DNA from: Dyella jiangningensis
GTDB lineage: Bacteria; Pseudomonadota; Gammaproteobacteria; Xanthomonadales; Rhodanobacteraceae
Direction of reading: 5' to 3'
Length of the DNA stretch: 64,000 nt
NCBI GenBank assembly: GCA_000632805.1
Contig: CP007444.1
Coordinates: 1,426,001-1,490,000, forward strand
In this document: positions 9,419-22,814 of the stretch, in pieces
Layout: every line of letters begins with the position of its first letter
Numbering within the stretch: the stretch's first letter is position 1
The notes under the pieces: model-generated
Told to the model about the DNA's origin: nothing
What the model saw: the letters and a program-made list of their open reading frames with translations, nothing else
Database searches by the model: none
Program-made: the position numbers and the translations under genes

Positions 9419-9742
9419 TGTGGGAGCGCATCCTGCGCGCGACAAGCCTACGAAGCGGTGACGCTGCGAGGCTGCGGTCGCGCACAGGGTGCGCTCCCAC
9501 ATCTGAGAGGAGAGTCGAACGGTGCGCATTGGTTCTTCTGTAGGAGCGCACCCAGTGCGCGACAAGCCTACGGAGCGGTAGCACTGTGAGGTTGCGGTCG
9601 CGCACAGGGTGCGCTCCCACATCTGAGAGAAGAGTCGAACGGTGCGCACCGGGTCTTCGGTAGGAGCGCACCCAGTGCGCGAAAAGCCTACGGAGCGGTA
9701 GCACTGTGAGGTTGCGGTCGCGCACGGGGTGCGCTCCTACAA
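9419..9742. repeat. Three tandem 120-bp units of paired REP-type palindromes
   Basis: A unit starting TAGGAGCGCACCCAGTGCGC is repeated at about 9419, 9540 and 9660, an exact 120-bp period (last copy shortened). Each unit contains one REP-like palindrome and, about 65 bp later, its inverted partner GCGCACAGGGTGCGCTCC, so each can fold into a long cruciform. This is the layout of a bacterial interspersed mosaic element. The same palindrome recurs near 15.7, 15.85, 24.0, 43.3 and 60.05 kb. Confidence 0.85.
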
Positions 9743-9772
9743 TCGATGTTAGGGAACGGAGTGCCACCAAAG

Positions 9773-9798
9773 AAAATGCCGCCTGCTGGCGGCATTTT
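9773..9798. terminator. Terminator after acnA
   Basis: Perfect 11-bp stem AAAATGCCGCC / GGCGGCATTTT with loop TGCT, 24 bp beyond the acnA stop. It is T-rich on both strands. Confidence 0.85.
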
Positions 9799-9822
9799 CC
9801 TTTTACCCGAACGACCGGCGCC

Positions 9823-12576
<2,754 letters not shown>

Positions 12577-13048
12577 GGGCTAACTCCTGTTGCTTGAGTC
12601 TGGCGAACGCGCGGACGCGTAGCTTGGGGATCCTAAGGCACGGAACGTGAGGGTAATTGCAAGGTTGGCCTCGTCCTTACGTGCGCCGATAACAGTGTGA
12701 CTGGAGTGGCGAGCATGGGGCGGGCCGGCATTGCGTCCTCGGCGTTGCCGGTCGATGCCATTCAGTTTGGGCCAAAACCGGGGTGGTGCAAGAGACCCGA
12801 TCGGGGATTGCGCCAGGTTCGCATTGCAAGATTTCGAACGCTGGCGGAAGCGTTGTCTTGCGTTGCGGCGCTTGTGTCGCGGCTGGCAAAATATGGGGCT
12901 GTCATGCCGCCCCAAAGCGGTGTGGCCACAAGGTTTTGTGCCTTGTCGAGCGCCGGTAGCGGCCACGCGGAACTCCCTTGGGCGAATCCGCCGCGATGGT
13001 GCAAACCATCGCTCGCTGCCCCTTACGTTGTTCACCGGACGAGATCAC
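12577..13048. other. Intergenic region between divergent acnA and acnB
   Basis: 472 bp that should contain the promoters of both aconitase genes. Open frames crossing it are unsupported extensions of neighbours. No riboswitch, repeat or clear regulator box was recognised. Confidence 0.5.
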
Positions 13049-15640
13049 ATGCTTATCGCCTACCGCCAACACGTTGCCGAGCGCGCCGCGCTGGGTATCC
13101 CGCCGCTGCCGCTGTCGGCTCAGCAGACCGCCGACCTGATGGAGCTGCTGAAGAATCCGCCCGCGGGCGAGGAAGCCTTCCTGGTGGACCTGATCACCAA
13201 CCGCGTGCCGGCGGGTGTGGACGATGCGGCCAAGGTCAAGGCCTCGTACCTGGCGGCCGTGGCGTTCGGCACCGAAAAGAGCGCGCTGATCTCGCGCGAG
13301 AAGGCCACCGAACTGCTGGGCACCATGCTCGGCGGCTACAACATTCATCCGTTGATCGAGCTGCTCGACGACGCGCAGGTCGGCAACGTTGCCGCCAATG
13401 CGCTGAAGCACACGCTGCTGATGTTCGACGCCTTCCATGATGTGAAGGAAAAGGCCGACAAGGGCAATGCCAACGCCAAGGCCGTGCTGCAGAGCTGGGC
13501 CGACGCCGAATGGTTCACCAGCAAGCCGGAAGTGCCGCAGAGCCTGACCATCACCGTGTTCAAGGTGCCGGGCGAAACCAACACCGACGACCTGTCGCCG
13601 GCACCCGATGCCACCACGCGTCCGGACATCCCGATGCACGCACTGGCCATGCTGAAGAACAAGCGCGACGGCGCGCCGTTCCAGCCGGAAGAAGACGGCA
13701 AGCGCGGTCCGATCCAGCTGATCCAGGATCTCGCCAAGCAGGGTCATCTCGTGGCCTACGTGGGCGACGTGGTCGGCACCGGTTCCAGCCGCAAGTCGGC
13801 GACCAACTCCGTGCTTTGGTGGACGGGCGAGGACATCCCGTTCATCCCGAACAAGCGCTTCGGCGGCGTGTGCCTGGGCAGCAAGATCGCCCCGATCTTC
13901 TACAACACCATGGAAGACGCTGGTGCGCTGCCGATCGAACTGGACGTCTCCCAGATGGAGATGGGCGATGTAGTCGAGCTGCGTCCGTATGACGGCAAGG
14001 CGCTGAAGAATGGCGAAGTGATCGCCGAGTTCCAGGTGAAGTCCGACGTGCTGTTCGACGAAGTGCGTGCAGGCGGCCGCATTCCGCTGATCATCGGCCG
14101 TGGTCTCACCGCCAAGGCGCGCGAAGCGCTGGGCCTGCCGGTTTCCACGCTGTTCCGCCTGCCGCAGCAGCCGGCCGATACCGGCAAGGGCTACACGCTG
14201 GCGCAGAAGATGGTCGGCCGCGCCGTTGGCCTGCCGGAAGGCCAGGGCGTTCGCCCGGGCACCTACTGCGAGCCGAAGATGACCTCGGTGGGCTCCCAGG
14301 ACACCACCGGTCCGATGACCCGCGACGAGCTAAAGGACCTGGCCTGCCTGGGCTTCTCGGCCGACCTCGTGATGCAGTCGTTCTGCCACACCGCCGCTTA
14401 CCCGAAGCCGGTGGACGTGAAGACCCACCACACGCTGCCGGAATTCATCAGCACCCGTGGCGGCATCTCGCTGCGTCCGGGCGACGGCGTGATCCACTCC
14501 TGGCTCAACCGCATGCTGCTGCCCGACACCGTCGGCACCGGCGGCGACAGTCACACCCGTTTCCCGATCGGCATTTCGTTCCCGGCCGGCTCCGGCCTGG
14601 TGGCCTTCGCGGCCGCCACCGGCGTGATGCCGCTGGACATGCCCGAATCCGTGCTGGTGCGCTTCAAGGGCGAACTGCAGCCGGGCGTCACCCTGCGTGA
14701 CCTGGTCAACGCGATCCCGCTGTACGCCATCAAGCAGGGTCTGCTCACCGTTGCCAAGCAGGGCAAGAAGAACATCTTCTCGGGTCGCATCCTCGAGATT
14801 GAAGGTCTGCCGAATCTCAAGGTGGAGCAGGCGTTCGAGCTGTCCGATGCTTCGGCCGAGCGTTCCGCCGCCGGCTGCACGGTGCACCTCGACAAGGCCC
14901 CGATCATCGAATACATGAACAGCAACATCACGCTGCTCAAGGTGATGATCGCCCAGGGCTACAAGGATCCGCGCAGCCTGCAGCGCCGCATCAAGGCGAT
15001 GGAAGCGTGGCTCGCCAACCCGCAGCTGCTGGAGCGCGATGCCGACGCCGAATACGCCGCCGTCATCGAGATCGACCTGGCCGACGTGCACGAGCCCATC
15101 GTGGCCTGCCCGAACGATCCGGACGACGTGAAGACGCTGTCCGACGTGGCCGGCGCCAAGATCGATGAAGTGTTCATCGGTTCGTGCATGACCAACATCG
15201 GTCACTTCCGTGCCGCATCGAAGCTGCTGGAAGGCAAGCGTGATATCCCGACCCGCCTGTGGGTGGCTCCGCCGACCAAGATGGATCAGGAGCAGCTGAC
15301 CGAGGAAGGCCACTACGGCGTGCTCGGCACCGCCGGCGCACGCATGGAAATGCCGGGTTGCTCGCTGTGCATGGGCAACCAGGCGCAGGTGCGCGAGGGC
15401 GCCACGGTGTTTTCCACCTCCACCCGCAACTTCCCGAACCGCCTTGGCAAGAACTCCAACGTGTACCTGGGCTCGGCCGAGCTGGCCGCGATCTGCTCGC
15501 GTCTGGGCAAGATCCCGAGCAAAGAGGAGTACATGGCGGACATCGGCGTGATCAACGCCAATGGCGAGAAGATCTACAAGTACATGAACTTCAACCAGAT
15601 CGCCGACTACCAGGATGTGGCCGACACGGTCACGGCGTAA
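13049..15640 (+). CDS. acnB: Bifunctional aconitate hydratase 2 / 2-methylisocitrate dehydratase
   Basis: 863 aa, close to E. coli AcnB (865). The start at 13049 ([20 protein letters not shown]) matches the conserved AcnB N-terminal helix. The HEAT-like domain comes first, then the swivel domain ([16 protein letters not shown]), then the catalytic domain with cluster cysteines in [10 protein letters not shown] and [11 protein letters not shown]. That inverted domain order is what separates AcnB from AcnA. It is the main TCA aconitase and a possible post-transcriptional regulator when the cluster is lost. A strong terminator follows. Confidence 0.96.
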   Translation: MLIAYRQHVAERAALGIPPLPLSAQQTADLMELLKNPPAGEEAFLVDLITNRVPAGVDDAAKVKASYLAAVAFGTEKSALISREKATELLGTMLGGYNIHPLIELLDDAQVGNVAANALKHTLLMFDAFHDVKEKADKGNANAKAVLQSWADAEWFTSKPEVPQSLTITVFKVPGETNTDDLSPAPDATTRPDIPMHALAMLKNKRDGAPFQPEEDGKRGPIQLIQDLAKQGHLVAYVGDVVGTGSSRKSATNSVLWWTGEDIPFIPNKRFGGVCLGSKIAPIFYNTMEDAGALPIELDVSQMEMGDVVELRPYDGKALKNGEVIAEFQVKSDVLFDEVRAGGRIPLIIGRGLTAKAREALGLPVSTLFRLPQQPADTGKGYTLAQKMVGRAVGLPEGQGVRPGTYCEPKMTSVGSQDTTGPMTRDELKDLACLGFSADLVMQSFCHTAAYPKPVDVKTHHTLPEFISTRGGISLRPGDGVIHSWLNRMLLPDTVGTGGDSHTRFPIGISFPAGSGLVAFAAATGVMPLDMPESVLVRFKGELQPGVTLRDLVNAIPLYAIKQGLLTVAKQGKKNIFSGRILEIEGLPNLKVEQAFELSDASAERSAAGCTVHLDKAPIIEYMNSNITLLKVMIAQGYKDPRSLQRRIKAMEAWLANPQLLERDADAEYAAVIEIDLADVHEPIVACPNDPDDVKTLSDVAGAKIDEVFIGSCMTNIGHFRAASKLLEGKRDIPTRLWVAPPTKMDQEQLTEEGHYGVLGTAGARMEMPGCSLCMGNQAQVREGATVFSTSTRNFPNRLGKNSNVYLGSAELAAICSRLGKIPSKEEYMADIGVINANGEKIYKYMNFNQIADYQDVADTVTA

Positions 15641-15665
15641 ACCGGCCGGGTTGTACGGAAACGAA

Positions 15666-15698
15666 GGGAAGGGCGGCGCAAGCCGCCCTTCTTTTTTG
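15666..15698 (+). terminator. Rho-independent terminator of acnB
   Basis: Stem AAGGGCGG / CCGCCCTT with a 6-nt loop followed by CTTTTTT, 26 bp after the acnB stop. Confidence 0.9.
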
Positions 15699-15714
15699 CC
15701 GCCACCTCGCTCCC

Positions 15715-15921
15715 TTGCAGGAGCCCACCCTGTGGGTGACCGCGGCGCATCGGCGTTACCGCTCCGTTGGTTTGTCGCGCACTGTGTGCGTTCCTACAAC
15801 AGATGATCGGGACATTAGGGAAGCGCAGCCATCTCTTGTGGGAGCCCACCCTGTGGGCGACCGCGGCGCATCGACATCCCGCTCCGTTGGCTTGTCGCGC
15901 ACTGGGGACGCTCCTACAGAG
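15715..15921. repeat. Two paired REP-type palindromes
   Basis: Two copies about 121 bp apart (from ~15715 and ~15836). Each begins with GGAGCCCACCCTGTGGG and is followed by CGCTCCGTTGG and an inverted arm ending in CTCCTACA or TTCCTACA. They are diverged relatives of the units at 9.4-9.7 kb. Confidence 0.75.
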
Positions 15922-16009
15922 GTGGGTTTATTTGGCGCGGCGAGGATGAGTAACCCGCGCCGCGTTCTGTCGTTTATGCTTCCGCTGTCCCACCGCCCGC
16001 AGGCAGCGC

Positions 16010-16924
16010 ATGATCTCCAGCCATCTCTCGGTAGTTTCGTTGCGCGATCTGATGCTGGTGCAGGCCGTGCATCGGCATGGCAGCTTCAACAGTGCGGCGC
16101 GGGCGATGCATATCAGCCCATCAGGACTGTCGCATCAGGTGCAGAAGGTGGAGCAGGCGCTCGGTGCCCCGTTGTTCGAACGCGGCGGCCGGCGCGTGGT
16201 GCCTACGGCGGGCGGTCAGCGATTGCTGGAGCAGATCGATGCCGTGCTGGCCGCGGCGGACCATCTGCAGCAGGTGGCGCGTGCGGGCGAAGTGGCGTTC
16301 GGTGGCGAATTGCGCCTCGGTGTACCGGCTTCGCTCGGCCCGTATCTCCTGCCGCATCTGATTGGTCCGTTCCCCCAGCATTTCCCCGGCACGCGACTGA
16401 GCCTCTCCGAAGGCAAGCCGCGCGGACTGCTGCGTCGGCTCAACGAAGGCGAACTCGACGCCGTGCTTGCGCCGCGGGTCACGCCGGTAAGCGGCGTGGC
16501 GGTGCGGCCGTTGTTCTTCGAGCCGTGGGAAGTCATGTTCCGCGCCGACCATGCGCTTGCCGGCAAGCGCACCGTGTCGTTGGAACAACTGGAAGCAGGC
16601 GATGCCACGCTGATGACCGAAAGCCACTGCGAGGACATCCTCGGCGGTGGCCATGTGCAGGACGTCAGCCTGGAAAGCCTCGCCGCTTTGGTGGAGCTGC
16701 GTGGTGGTTACGCGCTGGTGCCGGCCCTTGCGCATGACCGCCTGGCATCGATGCCGAATGTGGTGCTTGCCAAGCTGAAGGGTCAGCAGCCGGGGCGCGA
16801 GATCGCCTTGTACTGGCGCGAAGCCTCACCGTGGCATGCGGACCTGCAGAACTTCGCATTGCTGCTGCGCAAATTGGCCAGGCAACGTCCCGGGCTCAAG
16901 CTCGCTGGCGAAGCCGCGCCTTAG
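16010..16924 (+). CDS. LysR-family regulator, OxyR-like with only one redox Cys
   Basis: 304 aa. Residues about 10-70 are the winged helix (FNSAARAMHISPSGLSHQVQ), and 95-300 the two-lobed effector domain with OxyR-like segments (LRLGVPASLGPYLLPHLI, GLLRRLNEGELDAVL, ESHCEDILG, SLESLAALVELRGGYALVPA). Cys207 aligns with the peroxidatic Cys199 of E. coli OxyR. The position of the resolving Cys208 is Val216, and no other Cys is close. So it is OxyR-related but cannot form the canonical disulfide. No target gene is divergent from it; repeats flank both sides. Confidence 0.82.
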   Translation: MISSHLSVVSLRDLMLVQAVHRHGSFNSAARAMHISPSGLSHQVQKVEQALGAPLFERGGRRVVPTAGGQRLLEQIDAVLAAADHLQQVARAGEVAFGGELRLGVPASLGPYLLPHLIGPFPQHFPGTRLSLSEGKPRGLLRRLNEGELDAVLAPRVTPVSGVAVRPLFFEPWEVMFRADHALAGKRTVSLEQLEAGDATLMTESHCEDILGGGHVQDVSLESLAALVELRGGYALVPALAHDRLASMPNVVLAKLKGQQPGREIALYWREASPWHADLQNFALLLRKLARQRPGLKLAGEAAP

Positions 16925-17530
16925 CCTCCTTCCCATCGGGAGAGAGGCGGGGCTTGCGCACGCTTCCATCCTTCGCTCCGCCCGAACCCTCATCCGGCTG
17001 CCGCCACCTTCTCCCGGAGGGAGAAGGATCCACGTATTGGATTTGACGCAGACCACGCCATCTGCGCGTGGCTCGTCTCTTAGCCCCTCTCCCATCGGGA
17101 GAGGGGTCGGGGAGAGGGTGCAGGGCTTGCGCACGCTTCCATCCTTCGCTCCGCCCGAACCCTCATCCGGCTACCGCCAACTTCTCCCGAAGGGAGAAGG
17201 AATACATATCGACGTGACGCAGAGGTCAGTCGAACTGCGGTGCATACGGGCTCGTCTCTTAGCCCCTCTCCCATCGGGAAAGGGGTTGGGGAGAGGGTGC
17301 GGGGCTTGCGCACGCTTCCATCCTTCGCTCCGCCCGAACCCTCATCCGGCTACCGCCAACTTCTCCCGAAGGGAGAAGGAATACATATCGACGTGACGCA
17401 GAGCTCAGTCGAACTGCGGTGCATACAGGCTCGTCTCTTAGCCCCTCTCCCACCGGGAGAGGGGTTGGGGAGAGGGTGCGGGACTTGCGCAAGCCTTCAT
17501 CATTCGCGCTGGCCGGACCCTCATCCGGCT
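16924..17530. repeat. Tandem 179-bp repeats with GGGAGAGGG palindromes
   Basis: The block TAGCCCCTCTCCCATCGGGA recurs at 17081, 17260 and 17439, an exact 179-bp period. A diverged copy begins at about 16922 at the LysR stop. Each unit carries three elements: the CCCTCTCCC/GGGAGAGGG hairpin; a conserved GCGCACGCTTCCATCCTTCG block; and a second hairpin CTTCTCCC-GAA-GGGAGAAG. A solitary relative lies at about 24400-24440. No reading frame is credible. Confidence 0.85.
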
Positions 17531-17587
17531 GCCCCCACTTTATTCCGCAGGAAGAAAGGCTCACTCACATAGCGACTGGCACGTTCC

Positions 17588-18274
17588 TCAAAAATCCAGC
17601 TCTTGCGAAGCGCACAGATAATCGATCATCGGCGCCACCCGCTTGTAAGTCTCGACCAGCCAAGGCAGCAGCTCCGATGAGCAGGCCAGCTTTTCGTCAA
17701 AGCCTTCGCCGCACGCAAAATCCTTGCGCTTGATGTCGTCGATCAACTCGTGATTCGGATCGAAACCGCGCGGCGGACGGCTCAGCGATTCGCCCCAGAA
17801 TTCGAAATGGTCGCGGAAGGTCTTGCTCTGCGTGGCGCGCTTCCATGCTTCCGGATTGTCGGTAAGGAACTCGCGGATGCGCTTGAGCGCGTCGGATTCC
17901 GGATGCCACATGCCGCCGCCCGCGAAGCTGTCGCCGGGTTGCAGGTGCATGTAGAAGGAAGGCGCGTGCACTTCATTGCGACGCTCGTGGAAGAAGCGCG
18001 CGCCTTGCCACGGCTTGTACGGCTGTTTGTCGTTGGAGAAACGCGTGTCGCGATAGATGCGGAACAACGAGCCGCCGTTCTTGCGCGGGTCGGCGCGGTA
18101 GTGCAGGCTGATCTTCTTCAGCGGCGCCTGCAGGTCGGTGATGAGCGCGAGGAAAGGTTCGCGCACGTCGCGTTCGTAGTTGTCCTTGTGAGCCTGGAAC
18201 CATTCGCGGTTGTTGTTGCGGTCGAGCGAGCGCAGGAAGCGGAACGTGGCGGGCGTGAAGTAGGCAGTCGGCAT
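17588..18274 (-). CDS. DUF2461 family protein
   Basis: 228 aa from the ATG at 18274. The start (YFTPATFRFLRSLDRNNNRE WF) and RADPRKNGGSLFRIYRDTRF and HLQPGDSFAGGGMWHPES match the DUF2461 family, whose biochemical role is not established. The ATG is 8 bp after the sbcB stop, so the two are an operon. A longer in-frame start would overlap sbcB and is less likely. Confidence 0.85.
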   Translation of the reverse strand: MPTAYFTPATFRFLRSLDRNNNREWFQAHKDNYERDVREPFLALITDLQAPLKKISLHYRADPRKNGGSLFRIYRDTRFSNDKQPYKPWQGARFFHERRNEVHAPSFYMHLQPGDSFAGGGMWHPESDALKRIREFLTDNPEAWKRATQSKTFRDHFEFWGESLSRPPRGFDPNHELIDDIKRKDFACGEGFDEKLACSSELLPWLVETYKRVAPMIDYLCASQELDF

Positions 18275-18282
18275 GGTGATGA

Positions 18283-19731
18283 TCAGGCGGTGAGAATGGC
18301 AACGTCGTCGGCAAGCTGTTCGCCCCATAGCTGCAACTGGTCGAGCAGCGGAAGCTTGTCCTGGCAGTTTGGATCGGCGCGCAAGGCTCCGATACGCGCG
18401 AAGTAATCATCCAGGGTGAGGTTGGTCAATGGCGTCGGTTTCAACAGGCGATCACGGCGGAACGCCAGCCAGCGCGCCTGTTCCTCGTCGCTCAGGGTGT
18501 CGGGCCAGTTGCGTGCGCGATAGCGGAACAGCAGCTCGGGATAACGCGGGTCGCGAAAAGGAAAAGCACGTTGTCCGAGTTCGGCAGGCGGCGTGCTGCG
18601 CACTTCAGCCAACAGGCGCTTGTCCGCGTCTGGCAGGAAGCCGCCATACAGCGCGAGCTCGGGATCCTGCGGCGGCGGCAGGTCAGTCGCACGTTGGAAT
18701 ACGCGCCGCAGTTTCGCGGCTAGTCCGTCGGCGCTCGCCAGCATGTCGCGATGGGCCTGCACCTGCGCCAGGTCGATCTGCAGACGCTCCAGGTCCACGC
18801 CCTTGAGCGCCGATAGCGGCGCCAGTGCGGGGGCGCGGTTGGCGCGCACCGTCCGCAGCGGGATGCGCGCGACGCCTTCTGGCAGATCCGCGCGGGCCGT
18901 GAACACGCGGTCGGCAATTTCCTCCTCGCCGAGCGCAAGCAACTCGGAGGGGTCGGTTGCCAGGTCATACACGATGATCTCGCCCTGGCGGCTGGGATGT
19001 GCAGCCAGCGGCACGACCACCGCCAGGCAGTGCCGGCTTGACGGATAGCGCGAAGAAACATGCACGATGGGCGTCATCGCCGTCATGTCCAACAGCTCGA
19101 ACACGCGCTGCTTGCGGCGCAGGTTGAAGTACCAGTCCCACAAGCGCGGCTGCCGCACGCGGATCAGCCGGGCGAGGTCGATCAGCGCATACACGTCCGA
19201 CAGCGCATCATGCGCACGCTCCTGATGCAGGTGGTTCGCCGTGGCCAGGTGTTCGAGCTTGAAGCTCGGCGTGCCGTCCTCGCGGGTCGGCCACACGATG
19301 CCTTCGGGGCGCAGCGCCTGGCACATGCGAACCAGATCGATCAGGTCCCAGCGCGAATTGCCGTTCTCCCACTCGCGGCCATAAGGCTCGTACATGTTGC
19401 GGTACAGCAGCTGGCGGGTGACTTCGTCGTCGAAGCGCAGCGAGTTGTAGCCCACGCCGCAGGTGCCGGGCTGGGCCAGCTGCTCATGCACGCGGGCGGC
19501 GAAATCCGCTTCGTTCACGCCTTCGCGTTCAGCCTGTTGGGGTGTGATGCCGGTGATCAGGCAGGCTTCCGGATGCGGCGGCATCTCCCGGGGCGGCTTG
19601 CCGAAGAACATCACGGGTTCGTCGATGATCTCCAGGTCGAGGTTCGTGCGGATGCCAGCGAACTGCACCGGGCGGTCGCGCCAGGGATCGGCGCCGAACG
19701 TCTCGTAGTCGTGCCAGAAAAAGGTCTGCAT
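18283..19731 (-). CDS. sbcB: Exodeoxyribonuclease I
   Basis: 482 aa (E. coli SbcB 475). It has the DEDDh exonuclease motifs: Asp8 and Glu10 in FWHDYETFG, Asp101/102 in GYNSLRFDDE, and His174/Asp179 in RAHDALSDV. The SH3-like and helical C-terminal domains of ExoI follow. It degrades single-stranded DNA 3'-5' in recombination and mismatch repair. It is divergent from orn (93 bp) and leads the DUF2461 gene. Confidence 0.95.
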   Translation of the reverse strand: MQTFFWHDYETFGADPWRDRPVQFAGIRTNLDLEIIDEPVMFFGKPPREMPPHPEACLITGITPQQAEREGVNEADFAARVHEQLAQPGTCGVGYNSLRFDDEVTRQLLYRNMYEPYGREWENGNSRWDLIDLVRMCQALRPEGIVWPTREDGTPSFKLEHLATANHLHQERAHDALSDVYALIDLARLIRVRQPRLWDWYFNLRRKQRVFELLDMTAMTPIVHVSSRYPSSRHCLAVVVPLAAHPSRQGEIIVYDLATDPSELLALGEEEIADRVFTARADLPEGVARIPLRTVRANRAPALAPLSALKGVDLERLQIDLAQVQAHRDMLASADGLAAKLRRVFQRATDLPPPQDPELALYGGFLPDADKRLLAEVRSTPPAELGQRAFPFRDPRYPELLFRYRARNWPDTLSDEEQARWLAFRRDRLLKPTPLTNLTLDDYFARIGALRADPNCQDKLPLLDQLQLWGEQLADDVAILTA

Positions 19732-19823
19732 GGCGCGATCATCGCATACGGTCCCCGCGGGGTATTGCCCAAAAAGCGGCCGGATCGTGGGCCTGCTGCT
19801 AGACTTCGCGGCCAGGAGGGCGC

Positions 19824-20384
19824 ATGAGCCAAGCGAACGACGACAATCTGATCTGGATCGATCTGGAAATGACCGGCCTCGATACGGACAACGACTCCAT
19901 CCTGGAGATCGCCACCATCGTCACCGACAAGGACCTTCGCATACTCGCCGAGGGCCCGGTGTTTGCGATCCATCATCCGCTCGACCGCCTGGAAGGGATG
20001 GATGCGTGGAACCGCAACCAGCATCGGCGTTCGGGGCTGTGGGAGCAGGTGGTCGCATCCGCCGACGACCACGCCGCGGCGGAACAGGCCACGCTCCAGT
20101 TCCTCAAGGACTGGGTGCCACCTGGCAAGTCGCCCATGTGCGGCAATTCCATCTGCCAGGACCGTCGTTTCCTGCATCGCCAGATGCCGCGCCTGGAGCG
20201 CTACTTCCACTACCGCAACCTCGACGTGTCCACCTTGAAGGAACTGGCACGCCGCTGGGCGCCGGCGATCGGCAAGGGCTTTGCCAAGGAATCCGCGCAT
20301 ACGGCGCTTTCCGACATCCGCGACTCGATCGACGAGTTGCGCTATTACCGCCAGTTCATGGGGCCGCTGAGCGGCGAATCCTGA
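19824..20384 (+). CDS. orn: Oligoribonuclease
   Basis: 186 aa, typical size. DEDDh motifs are visible: Asp13/Glu15 in [11 protein letters not shown], the [11 protein letters not shown] segment, and [14 protein letters not shown] near the end. It degrades 2-5 nt RNAs, including pGpG from cyclic-di-GMP breakdown, and is usually essential. It starts 93 bp from the divergent sbcB and leads folP by 24 bp. Confidence 0.96.
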   Translation: MSQANDDNLIWIDLEMTGLDTDNDSILEIATIVTDKDLRILAEGPVFAIHHPLDRLEGMDAWNRNQHRRSGLWEQVVASADDHAAAEQATLQFLKDWVPPGKSPMCGNSICQDRRFLHRQMPRLERYFHYRNLDVSTLKELARRWAPAIGKGFAKESAHTALSDIRDSIDELRYYRQFMGPLSGES

Positions 20385-20408
20385 TCCGCTTCGTCCACGG
20401 GAGTCACC

Positions 20409-21317
20409 ATGTCCCTTGATCTGTTTGCTCCCGTGCTCGATTGCGGCGGCCGGCCGCTGAAGCTCGACCGGCCGCGCGTGGTCGGCATTCTCAATGTCAC
20501 CCCCGATTCCTTCTCCGATGGCGGCAGCTACGCCAACACGGATGAGGCCGTCGCGCATGGCCTGCGCATGGTGGAAGAGGGCGCGGACATGCTGGATATC
20601 GGCGGCGAGTCCACCCGCCCCGGCGCGGACGACGTGTCGCCTGAGGAGGAGCTGCGACGGGTGCTGCCCGTACTCGAACAGCTGGCAGCCAGGACCACCG
20701 TGCCCTTGGCCATCGATACCTCCAAGCCGGAGGTGATGCGGGCCGCCGTGGCCGCGGGAGCTGGCATGATCAACGACGTGTACGCATTGCGACGCGATGG
20801 CGCGCTGGATGTCGTCGCCGAACTCGGCATACCGGTGTGCCTGATGCACATGCTGGGTGAGCCGCGCAGCATGCAGGACGATCCTCATTACGACGACGTG
20901 GTCGGCGACGTCCACCGTTTCTTGACGGACCGTCTGTTTGCCTGCGAGTTGGCGGGCATCGATCGCCGCAAGGTCATGGTCGACCCGGGCTTCGGCTTCG
21001 GCAAGACGCTGGAGCACAACCTCGCGCTGCTGCGTGAGCTGGAGCGTTTCGCCAGCCTGGGGAGCGGCGTGTATGTGGGGCTCTCGCGCAAGTCGATGAT
21101 CGGCGCGATCACCGGACGCCAAGTGCCGGCTGAACGTGCCGCCGGCTCGGTGGCCGCCGCGCTTGTTGCCGTTCAGCGTGGCGCGCGCATGGTTCGCGTT
21201 CATGATGTGGCGGCCACGGTCGACGCGCTGGCCGTGTGGCATGCAGTACAAGCTGGCGATACCCCGGTACGCCGCGATACCAAGCCGCCCGCGCCACGTT
21301 GGCCGGACGACGAATAA
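20409..21317 (+). CDS. folP: Dihydropteroate synthase
   Basis: 302 aa TIM-barrel enzyme with the family signatures [16 protein letters not shown] and [13 protein letters not shown], the substrate-binding segment [20 protein letters not shown] and the late SRKSMIG loop. It joins p-aminobenzoate to the pterin pyrophosphate in folate synthesis and is the sulfonamide target. It lies between orn and glmM; folP-glmM is a conserved pair. Confidence 0.96.
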   Translation: MSLDLFAPVLDCGGRPLKLDRPRVVGILNVTPDSFSDGGSYANTDEAVAHGLRMVEEGADMLDIGGESTRPGADDVSPEEELRRVLPVLEQLAARTTVPLAIDTSKPEVMRAAVAAGAGMINDVYALRRDGALDVVAELGIPVCLMHMLGEPRSMQDDPHYDDVVGDVHRFLTDRLFACELAGIDRRKVMVDPGFGFGKTLEHNLALLRELERFASLGSGVYVGLSRKSMIGAITGRQVPAERAAGSVAAALVAVQRGARMVRVHDVAATVDALAVWHAVQAGDTPVRRDTKPPAPRWPDDE

Positions 21318-21375
21318 CACGACGGAACAAAGGCAAGGAACGCGCGGCAACTGCGCGCGCCTTCGGAGTGCAGCA

Positions 21376-22728
21376 ATGACGCAACGCAAATATTTCGGAA
21401 CGGACGGCATCCGTGGCCTGGTCGGCGAATGGCCCATCAGCGCGGACTTCATGCTGAGGCTGGGGCGCGCCGTGGGCATGGTGCTGTCGCGCCAAGGCCA
21501 TCCTCGGCCGAAGGTGCTGATCGGCAAGGACACCCGCGTTTCAGGCTACATGTTCGAAGCCGCGCTGGAAGCCGGCCTCGTCGCGGCCGGTACCGACGTG
21601 GGTCTGCTCGGCCCGATGCCCACGCCGGCCGTGGCCTTCCTGACGCGTTCGTTGCGCGCGGATGCCGGCATCGTCATCAGCGCCTCGCACAATCCGCATC
21701 ACGACAACGGGATCAAGTTCTTCTCCGCCGACGGCGAGAAACTTTCCGACGAAATCGAGCTGGCGATCGAGCAGGAGCTGGAGCTCGACTTCACCACCGT
21801 ACCGTCCGAGCGCCTCGGCAAGGCCATCCGCGTGGCCGATGCAGTGACACGCTACGCCGAGTTCTGCAAGTCCACCGTCGATGAGAATTTCAGCTTGCGC
21901 GGCGTGAAGATCGCGCTCGATTGCGCCAACGGAGCGACCTATCAGGTCGCTCCCAAGGTGTTCGCCGAACTGGGCGCCCAGGTAACCACGATCGGCGACA
22001 AGCCCGATGGCTTCAACATCAACCGCGATGTCGGCTCCACGCATCCGCAGGCGCTGCAGCTCGCGGTGCTGGAGCAGGGCGCGGATATCGGCATCGCCTT
22101 CGACGGCGACGGCGATCGCGTGCAGCTGGTCGATCGCAACGGCGAGCTGGCGGACGGCGACGACATCCTCTACGTGCTGGCCAACGCCTGGCACGCCAAC
22201 GGCCAGCTCGAAGGCCCGGTGGTCGGTACCCTGATGAGCAACTATGGCTTGCAGCTGGCGCTGTCCAAGCTGGACGTGCCGCTGATCCGCGCGAACGTCG
22301 GCGACCGCTACGTGCTGCAGCAGCTCAAGCAGAACAACGGCAACCTCGGCGGCGAAACCTCCGGCCACATCCTATGCCTGGATCGTGCCACCACGGGCGA
22401 CGGCATCGTGGCCGCGCTGGCCGTGCTGGAAGCGCTGAAGCAGACCGGCCAGAACCTCACCGAGGCTCGCCAGGGCATGCAGAAGATGCCGCAGACCATG
22501 ATCAACGTGCGCGCCGACGGCGCCCGCGAGGCCTTGGACGGCAATGCCGTTCGCGAAGCGCTGGCCGAGATCGAACTGGCCCTGGCCGGCCGTGGCCGCG
22601 TGGTGCTGCGCGCCTCGGGCACCGAGCCGGTGGTCCGTGTCACGGTGGAAGCGGCAGACGAGGGCGAGGTCCGACAGTTGGCCGAAAGGCTGGCCGATGT
22701 CGTAAAATCCGCCGCTGAACGCTCGTGA
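21376..22728 (+). CDS. glmM: Phosphoglucosamine mutase
   Basis: 450 aa. It starts with [20 protein letters not shown] and has the phosphoserine loop [15 protein letters not shown] (Ser104 phosphorylated), the metal site [10 protein letters not shown], the sugar-specificity loop GGETSGHIL and the C-terminal [11 protein letters not shown] phosphate site. It converts glucosamine-6-phosphate to glucosamine-1-phosphate for UDP-GlcNAc. That is also the precursor used by the WecB-like epimerase of the polysaccharide locus at 47 kb. Confidence 0.96.
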   Translation: MTQRKYFGTDGIRGLVGEWPISADFMLRLGRAVGMVLSRQGHPRPKVLIGKDTRVSGYMFEAALEAGLVAAGTDVGLLGPMPTPAVAFLTRSLRADAGIVISASHNPHHDNGIKFFSADGEKLSDEIELAIEQELELDFTTVPSERLGKAIRVADAVTRYAEFCKSTVDENFSLRGVKIALDCANGATYQVAPKVFAELGAQVTTIGDKPDGFNINRDVGSTHPQALQLAVLEQGADIGIAFDGDGDRVQLVDRNGELADGDDILYVLANAWHANGQLEGPVVGTLMSNYGLQLALSKLDVPLIRANVGDRYVLQQLKQNNGNLGGETSGHILCLDRATTGDGIVAALAVLEALKQTGQNLTEARQGMQKMPQTMINVRADGAREALDGNAVREALAEIELALAGRGRVVLRASGTEPVVRVTVEAADEGEVRQLAERLADVVKSAAERS

Positions 22729-22814
22729 GCCTGTAAGAGCTGAGCTCTACACCCAGGTCGCCAAGGATTGGCCCGACGTGCCCCGCCCCTGCGGTGGCGG
22801 ATTAAAGAGTCTGT

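Noticed and set aside
7125..9770. An 881-aa open frame extending fadD upstream
   Set aside because: The extra 318 residues are antisense to a lipoprotein gene and to REP repeats. FadD starts at 8816 by family length.
12731..13048. N-terminal extension of AcnB by 106 residues
   Set aside because: AcnB proteins begin at the conserved helix starting at 13049; the extension has no family support.
16924..17530. Tandem repeats as a CRISPR array
   Set aside because: Units are 179 bp and near identical along their whole length; there are no unique spacers and no cas genes.
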